From Acheta domesticus (Eukaryota; Arthropoda; Insecta; Orthoptera; Gryllidae), in NCBI GenBank assembly GCA_031308135.1, contig JAHLJT010003656.1, positions 54,554,827-54,618,826 on the forward strand: a DNA stretch of 64,000 nucleotides. Reading direction: 5' to 3'. Shown here piece by piece: positions 42,270 through 54,816 of the stretch (position 1 is the stretch's first letter; every line of letters begins with the position of its first letter). Made by a program: the position numbers and the translations under genes. Below the pieces are notes generated by a model that saw nothing but the letters and a program-made list of their open reading frames with translations, did not search any database and was not told the origin of the DNA.

Positions 42270-45110
42270 ATTTAAAATGCAATCTTCTGTGCAAGGTGAT
42301 CATATGAGCCACCACTTTTATTTCGACTCGTGTGCGCATGTACATTAAAGTTTGTCTTATAAAGTTTATTGAAAACTCAACATTTTCTGTAAAAATGAAC
42401 TCAAATTTCCGCATTTTCAGAAACATTCAAACACAGTTTTTTCCAAATTTTTTCTTCAAACTTTTTGTACGGATAATACTAATTGCAGTGTTTAAGATGG
42501 CATAAAATTAATTTTGCTGTATTATTTTGTTTCTTCAAAAATTATACAAATGTAATTTTTTTTATTTCTCTCATGTCTTTAATATGCACATTATTGGCGA
42601 TTTGTATATATTATTGCATTTGTGAGTGGCAGATTCACACGACTTCCAATAAAGCTTTTCGAAATCGAAATAGTTTTCTGTAAAAAAGAGCTTTTCGCAT
42701 TAACACATTTGTGAGTGGCAGTGCTTGAAACGACTTCTAGTGATGTGTTTCGACATCTCAATAGTTTTCTGTGAAAAAGAGCTTCAAATTTTGCATTTAC
42801 AATAACGCTTAAACGCCATTTTCGTAAAAACGGCACCAAATTTTTCAACGAAAATTTTCGTTTAGGACGAGGTTTTACTCTTCAATAATATTCTTAAAGT
42901 AGTTTTTCGGTTCTGCCATTATGAAACCGAAAAATTGAGCAAAGGTGAAAAAACGTTCGGGCGGCGATAGATGGTTGTTGGCATAAGGATGGGGCACGAC
43001 CGAAGAAATTAGGAAATTAGCTATAGAAGAATTCACGTAAGCACAAGCAAAAGTGACAGTTCGCTAAACAAGTGAACATCACATGTAATTCAGGGAAGTA
43101 TCCCTCCGCCGCGGCAGCTGTTCAGAAACACGTGCACCAGTACGCACCTTACATTCAAGACTCGGTTTTAAAATAAACATAATACTTATCACGCAAAAAG
43201 TAAAATTCATATAATGTGTATAAAAAAATTAATTTTTACAGAACAGCACATAGCACTGCACTTCTAATTTCAATTATTTTTCGTGGCGCACTATATTTTC
43301 GTCGGACGAGGACATCACAAAAGGAAGCGTCGAAACCATTTACAAGTTAGCCAACTGCAAACGAACGAATCGAGGAAGGAGAGTTCAATGGGATCAAGGT
43401 CTCAACGACCACAGAACCTTCGGTTATGTTGCCAGCACTAGCTGTCAAAATTGCTTGTTCTTACATAAATCTCTCTTTACTACGAGAAAATCTGTGCCAT
43501 TCTGTAGCTCCACTAGTTCCTTTTTGTTTAGGTCCTAGAATCTTTGGTGGCATCTAAAACAAGAATAGTACGAACACAAGTTGTAGTGTATGTAATACAA
43601 GCCAGTTAAAATTTGGGGCTCATACATTTATACGCTCGTATACGCACCATAGTTTGGGGCTCGTTTTACAACCATCGCCATATTAAAATTCTGCAAACTA
43701 AAACCGGTCTATGATAGTTCGAAATTACAGATTGAATGCATAAAAACAACGTTTAAAACATTGTATTTCATTCGTTAAAAATCAGAATCGGTCTAAGCGA
43801 ACTCAACTCGAATTAAAAGCCAAAGACATACCTTCCAAAGCTTTTAGAACAGAGAAAACACGAACACCTCTGTTTCACATCAGCTCGCATGTACAACTGA
43901 ACCACAAAGCTATATTAGCAACAGGAGTTATTAAACTAGTTAAAATCGTTCCTGCTAGAATGTTTGCGATATATGAAAAGATACCAAGGGGGCTCATATT
44001 ATGTATCATATCACCACCTTTAACTCTACATCTAATAAACTGGAAATACTATTTCTTTTGAGAGTAAAAATTTGAGTGTTATGACTAGACCTCGGAATTT
44101 TACTCACAAAAAAGGTTTGATTTAGGCACCTAAAATAGGCAATAAAATTGCGAAATTAGGCACTAAAAGACATTAAAATCGACGTTTGAGGCACTTAAAA
44201 TAAGTTACAGAATGACTAAGCCAGGGAAAACAAGTGGTGCTACAGAATGGCACAGACTTTCCCGTATTAGTTTTCTATTTTCTTGGGTCTTCCTTGGCTA
44301 TTCGGAATTGCCACATATTCTTTCTTGCCAGCTACCATCCATCACCGCCAAAAGTACATTTTTTTTGGTTATTTTCTTAATTTTTCGGTTTCCTATTGGT
44401 AGAACGAAAATATTAATTTTAGAATATTAAAGAACACAAAATCCTAGCCGTAAATGGCAATTTTCTTTTAAAAAAGATGTGCCGTTCAAGAGAAAATGGC
44501 GTTTTAGCGCTACTAAAAATGCAAAATTTGAAGCTCATTTTCACAGAAAATGATTGAGTTTTAAAAATACTTTATTTGAAGTTATTTGAAACACTTACAC
44601 TCACAAATGTAATAATGTTTATAAATTGCTCGTAATGTGCATATTAAAGATGTGAGAGATCTTTCAAAAATATTACAATTATGTAATTTTTGAAAAAACA
44701 AAAAAATAACTCAAATTAAACTTTACGCTATACTAAAGAGTGTAATTAGCACTATCCGTTACAAAAGTTTCAAGAAAAAAATTGCAGCCATATACGAGAA
44801 AATGGCGTTTGAGCATTTCTGAAAATGCCGAAATTTGAGCTACTTTTCACAGAAAACGGTAGTGTTTTCGAGAAACTTTACTTGACATTATTTAAAGCAT
44901 ATATACTCATAAATATAATAATGTGAAAAAATCGCCGATAATGTAAATATTAACGACGTGAGAGACAAGTAAAAAAATTTACATTTTTGTAGTAGTACAT
45001 TTACCACTATCCCTACCAAAAGTTTAAAGAAAAAATTTGGAGCCGTTTATGAGAAAATTTTGTTTTTGTAATTTTTTAAAATTGCACATATTGCACGCAA
45101 TATAGTAGTA
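42270..45110. repeat. large inverted pair of AT-rich arrays
   Basis: Left array 42270-43030 (plus orientation) and right array 44210-45110 (inverted) share the units and tip of the 12.58-13.7 kb array. In the right array AGAAAATGGCG recurs near 44491 and 44796 and GAGAAAATTTTG near 45051 (spacings about 305 and 255). Tip markers are GTGCTACAGAATGGCAC at 44234 and GCCATTCTGTAGC near 43496. The ~1.2-kb centre has no gene. The layout resembles a giant foldback element. Confidence 0.55.
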
Positions 45111-45524
45111 GTAGGGGCGAAAAATAGAAAATTTTCTAAAACTTCTGACTGTCCAGCTGCAGTGTGTGTAAAAATAAAACGTAACACTGCAGACACAAGA
45201 AGAAAAGAAGCCTTTAATAAGATACGTAGGGTTCTCAATATGTATGTATTGATTTAAAATTTGTTTACAGAGGTCTTGATACAGCTTCAAAACAAAACTT
45301 TGCCACACACAGTGATAGTAAGCACGTGAACATTAATTTCGAGTTATAATTGTTGTTCTAAAACTGATGTCCGCCATTCTCCAAGGAACTATGAAAGGAT
45401 TAATTCATTAAAAATTCGGGTTATTTGTGACTGTCATTATGTGCATCCTCCCCTAGAGGAATTCAATTTAGTTTTTTCTGAAACTTGATTTGGTAGTTTA
45501 TGCTAGGGATTTTATTTCATGGCG

Positions 45525-45712
45525 CGTGAGGGCCTGTCTTCACGATGGTACATATCATGGCTTTTCTCGTCTTTCTCGGTCGTGCCGCTAGATGTCGCAT
45601 GACCGCGACCCTATGGAGTAGCTTGTGATCATGCGATATCTAGCGGCACGACAAAGAAATATGCGAAATGCCCTTAGATATTCCATCATGAAGACAGGCC
45701 CTTTCTCTCCAA
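45525..45712. mobile_element. palindromic MITE, family P1, diverged copy
   Basis: GGGCCTGTCTTCACGATGG and, inverted, CCATCATGAAGACAGGCCC bound the P1 core (TCGGTCGTGCCGCTAGATGT, GATCATGCGATATCTAGCGG). The TATACTG ends are lost. A further P1 scrap lies at 47672-47711. 45712-46380 shows nothing recognisable. Confidence 0.7.
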
Positions 45713-46429
45713 GAAATAAACACCCAAATATAGACACAGTATTCTGGGAATCAAACCACGTGTGCGAACAGGTTTAGACGTACTGTATTCGTAGAAACGT
45801 CTCCCACGTTCTGACACGCAATCAGGCGTTTCAGATTGCAAACATCCGACGTATCAACTAACTCTTGGAGCTAAACAAAGAATGAAACAGAGAGTTCGAC
45901 TGATCATTTATATATCCCCGAAAATAATTCCTGCGTTTTTTCAGTCCATTGCAAGAACATGAATGTACAAAAATTTCTTTTTTGTGTAACAAACTAAACA
46001 TTATAAGAAGTATAAAACTGACGCACACAAATAAAAATATTAATAAACAAATTTTCTTTTCCAAAATCCTACTTAGCAATTGTGGAATAAATATCAATAC
46101 TTAAGTTGGAAAGCGTAAGTAAATACCCAACATTTACTAGAAATCAATCAAAATGCAATAAAATTGTTAAAAGTTAAATTTATACATCTATTAATCAAAC
46201 AATTAATAATTAAATATTAACGTTTTAATAATACACCTTCTATGGCTTCTTACAAGGTATAATCAAAAACTTGAGAATGCTGTTAAATTACTGAAATATA
46301 TGATATGTAATTACACTAATTTCATTGTTAAAAATTAAACACAAGCCAAATAACCTATTATAATAATTAATTTTTATTTTCAGATAGGATTGTGTGGGGT
46401 TTAAACAATAAAGAAAATTCATAACAACA

Positions 46430-46630
46430 ATGCAAGAACTGCTGAAACAGCGGTTCCTGCCAGCTGATAAGGCTACAAGGGGAGCATTCCTTCAATATTT
46501 TAAAATAGGAATGAATATTGCAGAATCATGCAAATATCATCAGACCCTTCTTGAATATATTGAAGATATTTGTGAAGACGATTATGCCAGTGGTTGTACA
46601 AATTCAACAGAAAGAACTGTGTGCTACTGA
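46430..46630 (+). CDS. possible small gene of unknown function, 66 residues
   Basis: An ATG-initiated frame (MQELLKQRFLPADK to TERTVCY) follows a strong acceptor-like tract, TTTTTATTTTCAG, ending at 46383. An in-frame TAA between the acceptor and the ATG makes a spliced 5' UTR the only consistent reading. The protein is predicted soluble and rather acidic, with no signal peptide and three C-terminal cysteines. I do not recognise the family. Codon use looks gene-like (balanced, unlike AT-rich neighbours), but the upstream exon and poly(A) signal were not found. It could be a retrocopy fragment. Confidence 0.3.
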   Translation: MQELLKQRFLPADKATRGAFLQYFKIGMNIAESCKYHQTLLEYIEDICEDDYASGCTNSTERTVCY

Positions 46631-46639
46631 CATGATCAT

Positions 46640-48935
46640 ACCTAGGGTCTAGGTCAGGCCAAAGTGAAGTCTCATAGTTAGTCATTGTGTATCATAATTA
46701 CATTATTGCCTTTTTGCTGTTTTTTTCTTTTTGATTGTGTTCACTACGTAATGTAATTAATTCATTTCAATAGTCTGAAATACATGATGAATCGATTATA
46801 GTTGCCTCATTTATGCACATAAGCAGATTTTAAAGATTTCTGGCACTAAAACCGTCACAAAAATGTCCTCAATAAATGTGTTCAAATTCATTTAGATGCT
46901 ATCGAAAAATTAAAAAAATTAGTTGTATGCAAACATCATTGAGAAATTTGAATACCTACAACCCTTTCTATTACAACCTATTTATCCTTCTGAAATAAAT
47001 CAAATTACCTTCAATTAGATTATAATATACTATAATAATGTAAAAATGTTTACAATATGTGAAGTGCTGTAGATATTTTAATAAAATTTTCAATTTCCAA
47101 CCTAAGTTAATTTTAATTTAATTCTGCTCAAAATTGGAAATAATACTGAGAAAACTTTCGGTTTCTATCAATCCCTTCAGCCGCCTTTGTTTTTGCCACA
47201 TTTACCCTCCTCTCTAACTAAACATTTTTAATGGCGCATTACAAATGTTGAGACATGAACAGAATAAAATTCTTGATTCGTCTGTGTCAATGAATAATTA
47301 TAATAACATATGTTTATTATTTAACAAAAAACTATGATGCTCCCCCCCCCCAAAATGATCGGCTGGATCCGCCGGATAGTAATAAAATGAAAAGCATTTG
47401 TGCAGTTAAAAAGTGACAAAACAGCGCTTAAAGCGAACCTACAACACTTGTAGTGAGAGAACGTAGATGAATTTCGCGCGGTTTCGCGCTCCGTGCCCGC
47501 CAGCCAATCAGAGAAGCCCGGTGCCGAATACATGTGCAGTTTGCTTATACGCATCCCGGTCGGGCAAGTTTTTAGCAGTCGCGGCTCGTGGTTTTATAAA
47601 TGGTGAAGGCTGCAAATGCATTGCATTACCTGCATTGTATTTCTATTAATAATAAGCTTGATCCAGACGATTGAGAACGACGAGAAATACCGTGAGATAT
47701 TCCATCCTCGGGCCCGTTTCACAAAGGTACTAGTAATCACAAGTACTCGTAAGTTGTTTCACAACGATTTTGCCGGGCCCCAGAAGACAAGACATCATGC
47801 GCCAAGAAAGAAAAACCCAAGTATAGCGCTCCTACCGCATACTGGGAAAACTAGTTGAAGCGCAATGCTACTCGCGGAGCTGCACAGTAATGCTATTTGG
47901 TGAGCCCGCCGTTCTTCAGACCCTAGGCTCCTCCGAAGGCTGTCTCGCCGCAGCCTTCGTCCGCTGGTAAGCGTCTGCAGTGAATGCATGACGTCACGCC
48001 TCCTCGTTTTATACAGGCCTTATGGGAGAATAAAGTGGGAGCCTAACGCTTCTCTCTTCCCTGTCAACAGCTTTAAAATGCGTTACGGACGGCCGTTAAC
48101 GAACCGGCAAAGAAAAAACTTGATATGATTGTAACATAATACAACTCATAATTCCATTATTAATTAATAAATACATTTGCAAACATATTTTTAAATTTCT
48201 TTTGGACGGCGATTTCTCTAGGAGAGGCTCCGCCTTACAGCCTTTAATAACGAGCCGCGCCTGGTTTATAGTGTGCGTTTTCTTTGCAATGCCCCAGTAT
48301 ATGTTGCTGTGTGACGATGACAAAACTTACTTCTCAGGTTGAGAAGAGCAGAATACGGCGTAGGGATGTCTTCGTGCTAACCACAAGTACCCCCATTAAT
48401 CCATGCCTGCGAGGCCAGGATACTACTGGAAGGCCATGGCCCGTACGCGGGCTGTCGCGCCAAATACAAAACAATTGTAAATTATTATGAAAACAATTAA
48501 GAATATTTCTTCTGTAACTTTGATTTGTGAAGGTTTGTTTGAATTTTTCAATTTTTGTATTTACTTTCTTGTATTTTTTGCTAAATTAATTTTTTGTGCG
48601 CATAATATTTAAAATGTCAAATATGATATGATTCAACATTACGGATGTACAAAATCATAATAAAAACACTCAAATCATAATATTTCAAACACCCTAAATA
48701 TCACATCCCAAATATAAAATAAGTTTATAAATGAATTAACTGGAGTTTTTAGGCTACATAACACCGTTTTTCAAAGTTATGATCTTTTTATTGCATGTTT
48801 TTGCACGTTTTGGTGTTTTTACTGCAAGTTTTAGAGAGTTTTACTGCACGAAAATCCGGTCTTTAGTTATTATTCTCGATATTCTTTAGCAAGGTACAAG
48901 GTCTTGGTATTGTTTTTAAATAACTATCACAGTTC
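46640..48935. other. intergenic DNA, mostly unrecognised
   Basis: Contains a C9 run at 47342, a P1 scrap (47672-47711), GGGCCCGTTTCACAA at 47702 resembling one end of a DNA transposon, and a TGCACG-rich fragment at 48780-48870. The last shares ACTAAAGACCGGATT with 40084, in inverted orientation. No gene seen. Confidence 0.4.
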
Positions 48936-48939
48936 GTAG

Positions 48940-49215
48940 AAGGGCCAAAAGGACAAAGGAGGACAAGTGGGGCAAAGTGGGGAAAGGGGGACAAAGAGTG
49001 CAAGAGGACAAAGTGGGGAAAGGGGGACAAAGATTGCAAGAGGACAAAGTGGGACAATGGGGGTTAAAATTGGAAAAGGGGAGAAAAGAGACAAAATGGG
49101 AAAAGGGGCAAATTATACAAGGAAAAAAATGTGATAATACGACAAAATGAGCCCAGGGGGCCAATGGAAAAGGGGAATAAATGGGTCTTGGAGGACAAAG
49201 TGGGCGAAATGGAAC
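48940..49215. repeat. purine-rich minisatellite (GGACAAAG type)
   Basis: Strongly strand-asymmetric G/A-rich tract. Units such as GAGGACAAAGTGGGGAAAGG recur, with the clearest spacing about 46 bp (near 48970, 49010, 49040). The opposite strand has open Pro/Leu/Phe-rich frames that reflect composition. Confidence 0.8.
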
Positions 49216-50864
49216 AAAAAGTTTAAGTGGTGCAAAAGGAACATATTTATTCAAAGATTTATGAGCACTGGTAAAATCTAAACCCGAGGGTTCGCTACAA
49301 TATGTTGAAGGACTCCTGAGCATTTTAGCGACCGTTGCTTTGGATGCGCTCTTTTAAGAAGCGTGAATTAGAATATAGATGGTTGGTTGCTAAGAAGCTA
49401 AGCGCGTGTTTACCGACGCAAATAACAAAAACGTTTTTTATACACGTAGGTAATGATTGATTTGTAGGAGAGTACGTAAATCCATATTTCAAATACTCAA
49501 TACTGCACTATCGACATCTCTTTAGATGTAGATTCAGACATTTTGAAACACAAATTAACTTCTCAAATTGTAAAGAGTTACACAAGTAATGTTTATAGTG
49601 ACTTCTATCACTGTCATTCACGACTATTTATCATGGAGACGCACATAAGAAAAATAAAACATTCATAGAGATATCCAATTTATAGATTCGATTGTGCAGA
49701 CGTACGTACAAATTTGCTCTGTAAATAAGTCATTTGAAGCTCTCGTATTGTCGTCGAAACGTGTGGAGCTGTCGCCGCAACCGTCTCCACCGCAGCGAAG
49801 GGCACCCAAAATGCAATTGGTCCAATTGCAGCTCTGCTGGAAACAGCATTGTTCCCTCTCCCGAAAAAAAATTGTTAATCGCTGCAGCCATTGAACGAAG
49901 AAACTAGTGGCGCTACAACAGCACATACTTTCCCGTGTTATTGGCAACAGCTACATAGGATTGAAACACTGCACTTTCTGCGCTACTAATAACTAAGATT
50001 AACATCTTGGCTATTATTTGAAAACGTCCAATTCAACCAAGAAGCGAACAACTCACAGTTTCCATCGCAGTGTTGTCGAAACTATGTGCATTCTACAAGT
50101 GCATAAAAATATAATACAAAAGGTTTGTAAACTTGACATTAGGGTATTATTATTTCATTACACAATAAGCAAGGAATTAAATGAAAGGTTTTCTTTTCAG
50201 AACAAAAAACCAAATTTGCCTACATAATGAACTTTATTTGATTTGAACCCACAACATTCACACTAGTAACAAATGAAAAGCAATGGCCAAAACAATTTTT
50301 TCACACGAACTTCATGAACATAACTAATTTACTGACCAAGTGGTGTAATTGATATTCCAAATTTACAGAATCATGTAAAATGTTCATATCATTGTCACAC
50401 TTGAAAACTGTCAACAAATAATTGCAAGTAGAGAAATCTGAAAACAAAATTGTGTAATAAAGAACAATTCAGAAGAGATAATCTTCCTTTGAAACACAAC
50501 ACCATTGTTTATTTATTTATTTACGTCAAAAACAGTTTAAAACTGCGTGTGACGAGCTATGGGGAGAAGTGAATTTTGTGCACGTTTTCATAATTCTGTG
50601 GTCTCTATCCTAAACCATATTCTAGTCGAATTTTGAATACAGAAAAGAGAGGTTTTTTTGAGTTTTGTTGACAAAATATTCGCTCCTAATAAAATATATT
50701 TTCAAAGGTAAATTAGCTATAAATTCCTGCCCTGAACCCTCATGTTCTTCATGAAGGAATAATACTTTTTGCCGCGATAATATGAAAAACGATAATTTGA
50801 ATAACTATATTTCCCACTGAAATTCAGAAGACGTGCACAAATAATGAAGTTGCATTTATGTCCA
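49216..50864. other. intergenic DNA with tip motif and retroposon tail
   Basis: GAAACTAGTGGCGCTACAAC near 49898 is a diverged copy of the AT-array tip. 50505-50600 is an inverted copy of the (AAAT)n tail at 16885-16978. No gene recognised. Confidence 0.4.
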
Positions 50865-51041
50865 GAAGCAAAACAAGGGACCATCTCAGCATTTGCTCAA
50901 GGATCAGGGAAACTGGACGAAAAACCTGATCGAGATGGCCATCAACCCAGAAACTGTGGTACAATACTTGTTACAGGTTCTTTAGATTTATACAGTCCAA
51001 ATGATAAATAATTACATTAACTATCATTGTTAAAATTAATT

Positions 51042-52873
51042 CTACATTCCTTTTTGATGCTCGGTATAGTCTCGAATTGTATAGAAACAGTTATGCAGCA
51101 GAAAAGATTTTACTTGGGACTTAAACTTTTCTATCGAATTTAATCGTTTAATGTCTTCTGGCAAAGTGTTGTAGAGTAATGTACATGAATTGTATGTGAA
51201 TTTTTTGTAGTGAGCTGTTGATACTGCCACCTGGTGAATATGATTACTATGTCATGTATTATACTTATAGACATAGGCGTTTGCTGAAAATATATTCCCG
51301 CCCTTAAGTAAGTCATTTTTGACAAAAACTACTGATTCGTAAATCAGGAGACAAGGTAAAGGTAAAATTCCTAGATTAATAAAGAGTGACTTACAAGAAT
51401 CACGTGGGTTGGATTTGCTTATTATTCGTACAATTCTTTTTTGTAATCTGAAAGTCTGTGAGCTATAAGATGTGTTTCCCCAAAATATTATGCCATATCT
51501 CAGGCGGGAGTGAACATTGGCAAAATATACACAACGAGCTGTATGAAGGCTGACGGAATTTGAAAGAATTCTGAACGCGTAGCATAATGAACTTAATTTT
51601 GTGTTCAATTCATTTAAGTGGGCATTCCATTTGAGGTTTGACTGAATTGATAGACCTAAAAATTTTGTTACATTAACATCAGTCAATGGCACACCGTTCA
51701 TTTTCAATGGAGTACAGAATTTTTTATTTGATATGAAAAACTGCATTGAAACAGTTTTCTTTTCATTTACTTTTAATTTGTTATTACGGAACCAATTTGA
51801 AACGTCTGATGTACTATTTACGGTTTCTTTGTTGCAAAGAATATTTGTATCATCCGCAAAGAGAACTGTTCTTCCGTTTCGAATCGCTAAGGGCATGTCA
51901 TTTACGTATAATGGTATAAGGAGGCCTAAAATTGATCCTTGCGGGACTCCACGTGCAATTGGCAATGAACCGGAAAGGTGTGTACATAAAGTTCCATCAT
52001 TCCAGTAAGGTATTTCTACTCTCTGAGATCGTTGTTTAAGGTACGAACATAGCCAATCTAGAGCAATACCACGGATTCCATACGAAGGTAATTTTGAAAG
52101 TAAAATGTTATGATCAATGACGTCAAAAGCTTTTGAAATATCTAAAAATATTCCAATAGTTGCTTCGTTTTGATCCAATGATGAGGCAACATCCTTAAGA
52201 AAAGAAAAAATGGCTGTTTCCGTAGATTTTGATTTCCGGAATCCATGTTGGCAATTTGAAAACGCGTCGTGTTTATTGAGAAAGGTTTCCATTCGCACAT
52301 AAAAAATTCTCTAATATTTTTGAAAAAACTGACAAAAGAGAAATTGGCCGATAATTTTGAACTTCATTTTTGTTGCCTTTTTTGAAGAGCTGCTGTTTTT
52401 AAAATATCTGGAAAAATTCCGGTGCATAAGGATGCATTAAATATGTGAGTTAACGGGTGTATAATGGCTGGCGCGCACGTCTTTAACAAACAATCCGGAA
52501 ATTCATCTAAACCGGCCGAATATTTATTTTTTAATTTACCGATTATTTTGAGAATTTCATAGGAAGAGGTTTCGGAAACGAACATAGTGTCTACGATTTT
52601 TAGGGAAACGTCAGATGTTGAATTTTGTGGCTGAAAACCCTTAGCGAGATCGACAGCAATTCTCGAAAAGTATTGGTTAAAGAGACTAGCCACTGTTGCC
52701 GGATCGTTCACATCTCTATCGTTATCTTTTAAAACAACATTCTCTACAAGGTTTCTAGTTGGTTTGGCCGCATTTTTTACTATATCCCACATTGATTTTG
52801 TTTTGTTATTTGAGTTCAAAATATCCTGATCATGTTTCATGATTTTAGCCTGCCTTATGACTTTTCTTAACAA
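51042..52873 (-). pseudogene. LINE reverse transcriptase (three shifted frames)
   Basis: 52873-52364 carries the N-terminal part (NKYSAGLDEFPDCLLK, AGxDxxP motif). KKGNKNEVQNYRPISLLS spans the frame break near 52330. 52298-51252, the longest unbroken part (348 codons), has HGFRKSKSTETAI, IFLDISKAFDVIDHN (first catalytic Asp), GVPQGSILG and VLFADDTNI (FADD). 51230-51042 holds LPEDIKRLNSIEKFKSQVKS. The catalytic residues are intact, but frameshifts prevent a full-length protein. Confidence 0.85.
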
Positions 52874-53199
52874 TGATTTGTATTTTTTAAAGTACAGGAG
52901 GAAATCTTGAGATACGTTATGATGCTTAGAAATGAAAGAACTCGTTTGTTTTTACATGATTATCTAATCCCTTGTGTTATCTAAGAATTGTTTTTGCGTG
53001 AAATATTTAATTTTCTTTTCTGAAGAGGAAAGCAAGTGTTAAAATGAAATGAAAGCGTTGAAAAAAAATAATATTTATTGTTTGTATCAATAGTATTATA
53101 AACCGCGTCCCATGACTCCTGCAGCAAGTAATCAATGAATAATTTTATTTTACTTTTAGAAAACACTCTACTCATACGTGTATTATTTATTGTCATTGT

Positions 53200-53890
53200 T
53201 CGCATTTCGTATAATGGTAAGAATTTGTGCATCGTGGTCACTGTATCCTAAATCTTTTGTTTCAATTTCATGTCGAGTAGTGGTTTTGTTAATTATAATT
53301 TGATCGATTGCCTTCTTTGAATTTACTGTGATCCGTGTAGGTACTTTTATTGTAATATCTAAATTGAAGGAATTAAGTTAAGAAACTGCTCTTTCTCGCA
53401 AGATTCGACCAGAAAATCAATGTTAAAATCTCCATATACAACAATGGATTCAAAAGAGCGATTGATGACTTTGATTAGTTTTATCTCTTAGTTTTTCTAA
53501 GAACAAAATGTAATCTGCAGCTCTCTTTGTCGGAGGCCTGTAGATGCAAAGCAATATCATTTTTAGCACAGGAAGATGTACAACAGAAATTTCAAAAACA
53601 TTTTCAAGGAATACTCATTGAATTCCGTCAAGGAGATAGAATCAATATTATTTTTAACGTAAATACAAGAACCTCCATATGCAGGATTTTTATGAGATTC
53701 TCTTTTTCTACAATAATAGCCTGCGAGGTAAAAGTTTGGAATTTGGAAAATGCTAAGTTCATTAGGAGGTAACCAATGTTCTGTAAAGCAAAGAACATCC
53801 ATTTGATTTAAATCGCTCAGTAGAGCTGCCTCGATAAACTCAGTTTTATTTGAAAGGGATTGAACATTATGGTGCAATATCTTTATTTTT
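53200..53890 (-). pseudogene. LINE apurinic-type endonuclease (broken frame)
   Basis: 53877-53563 encodes NVQSLSNKTEFIEAAL, MDVLCFTEHWL and AYGGSCIYVKN, the N-terminal endonuclease motifs. After a frameshift 53480-53220 encodes VVYGDFNIDFL, AIDQIIINKT and LGYSDHDAQIL, the DFN, DxxI and SDH catalytic motifs. All expected catalytic motifs can be read, but not in one frame. Confidence 0.75.
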
Positions 53891-54082
53891 GCAAGTACCT
53901 ACACGAATGTTTTTCTGCTGCATCTGACTGTAGTTGCTATATATTTACTCCATTTTTACCTCGAGTGCGTGGTCGAAGGTTGTAATGTGTCCCAGCAGTC
54001 ACAGGTTGTGAGGAAATAGAGGCGTCATTGGTAGTGGGAATGGAAGAAACGGGAGTAGGTTCACAGGAGGGGGTAAGAGGGT

Positions 54083-54815
54083 TCAGAATAAGGGTGGGGG
54101 ATGGGAACGTAAGGAAGGTGAAAGGGATGGATTTTTGGCAGGAGGCTGCGTAGGACTGGAGTTGATGATGTATTGTGCAAGCTTTTCACCGATTGCATGT
54201 TTTCCAACAAGGTTCATGTGGAGACCGTGCCGGGTGAAGTGTTTTACTGAGAGGAAATTCATTTCAAAAAGTGTTACATCTGTTTCTCTCAGTTGCAGTT
54301 TTAGTTGTTGGTTTGCGTGCTTAATTTCGCTGCAGAGTGTTGGCCTGTTGTACCAGAAGGGCAGAGTCGAGACTACAATGTTAGTATTTTGGGCGGCACA
54401 TTGTAATTTGTTTACATGTTGTTCAGGTGTAAAGTTACCGCCCAAATTAATGTCATTCTGCCCTCCGATGATAAAGACTGTGTCCTGATTGGTCATTGTC
54501 TTCGTGTGAGTGTCCAACTCTGCAGTCACGTCTGCAAACCTCCCGTTAGGTTTAAAAATAGACGAGACTGAGTAGTTGGGGGGTAACTTCCTACTGAGAA
54601 TGGAGGAAAGATGGCGACCATGGCTGTCAGCTAAAATAAGTACCTGTTTTTTAGGCTCAGTAGGAATGGCTTTGTTTTCAAGTGGGCTAGGATGCGAAGC
54701 TTTACGTGTTTTGGTTTTGACACGCTTCCTAGCCTGTTTGCGTTGGTTTGTGCATGTATTTGTCGATGGAAGGGAAGGGTTGTGAGGATCAGGAAGGCAA
54801 GGAAGCATGGATTTC
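54083..54815 (-). pseudogene. LINE ORF1 with SGNH-hydrolase-like domain (5'-truncated)
   Basis: After a basic stretch (RKQARKRVKTKTRKASH) comes VLILADSHGRHLSSIL (SGNH block I, catalytic-type Ser in DSHG), DTVFIIGGQNDINLG (block III, GQND) and TRHGLHMNLVGKHAIGEKLA (block V, with the H of the catalytic dyad). ORF1 proteins with such esterase-like domains are known from CR1-group LINEs, where they are thought to aid RNP or membrane interactions. The open frame continues past 54815 into flanking DNA, so the true start is lost. Confidence 0.75.
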
Positions 54816-54816
54816 A

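Larger units (their letters stand above)
50865..54815 (-). mobile_element. CR1/L2-group LINE, 5'-truncated but otherwise nearly complete
   Basis: Read on the minus strand: ORF1 with an SGNH-like domain (54815-54083), endonuclease (about 53890-53200), reverse transcriptase (52873-51252), C-terminal domain (51230-51042) and 3' UTR to about 50865. A few frameshifts and stops break it. DNA beyond 54815 is the AT-array tip, so the element inserted there. A second copy of its 3' part is at 58120-58920. Group assignment rests on the SGNH-bearing ORF1 and the LPEDIKxxxSIEKFKSQVK tail typical of this branch. Confidence 0.8.

Noticed and set aside
46640..48935. Large apparent intergenic gap as a hidden multi-exon gene
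   Set aside because: No chain of splice-compatible open exons with recognisable protein motifs could be assembled on either strand.
48863..49323. Pro/Leu/Phe-rich minus-strand frames
   Set aside because: They mirror the purine-rich minisatellite on the plus strand and contain no domain.
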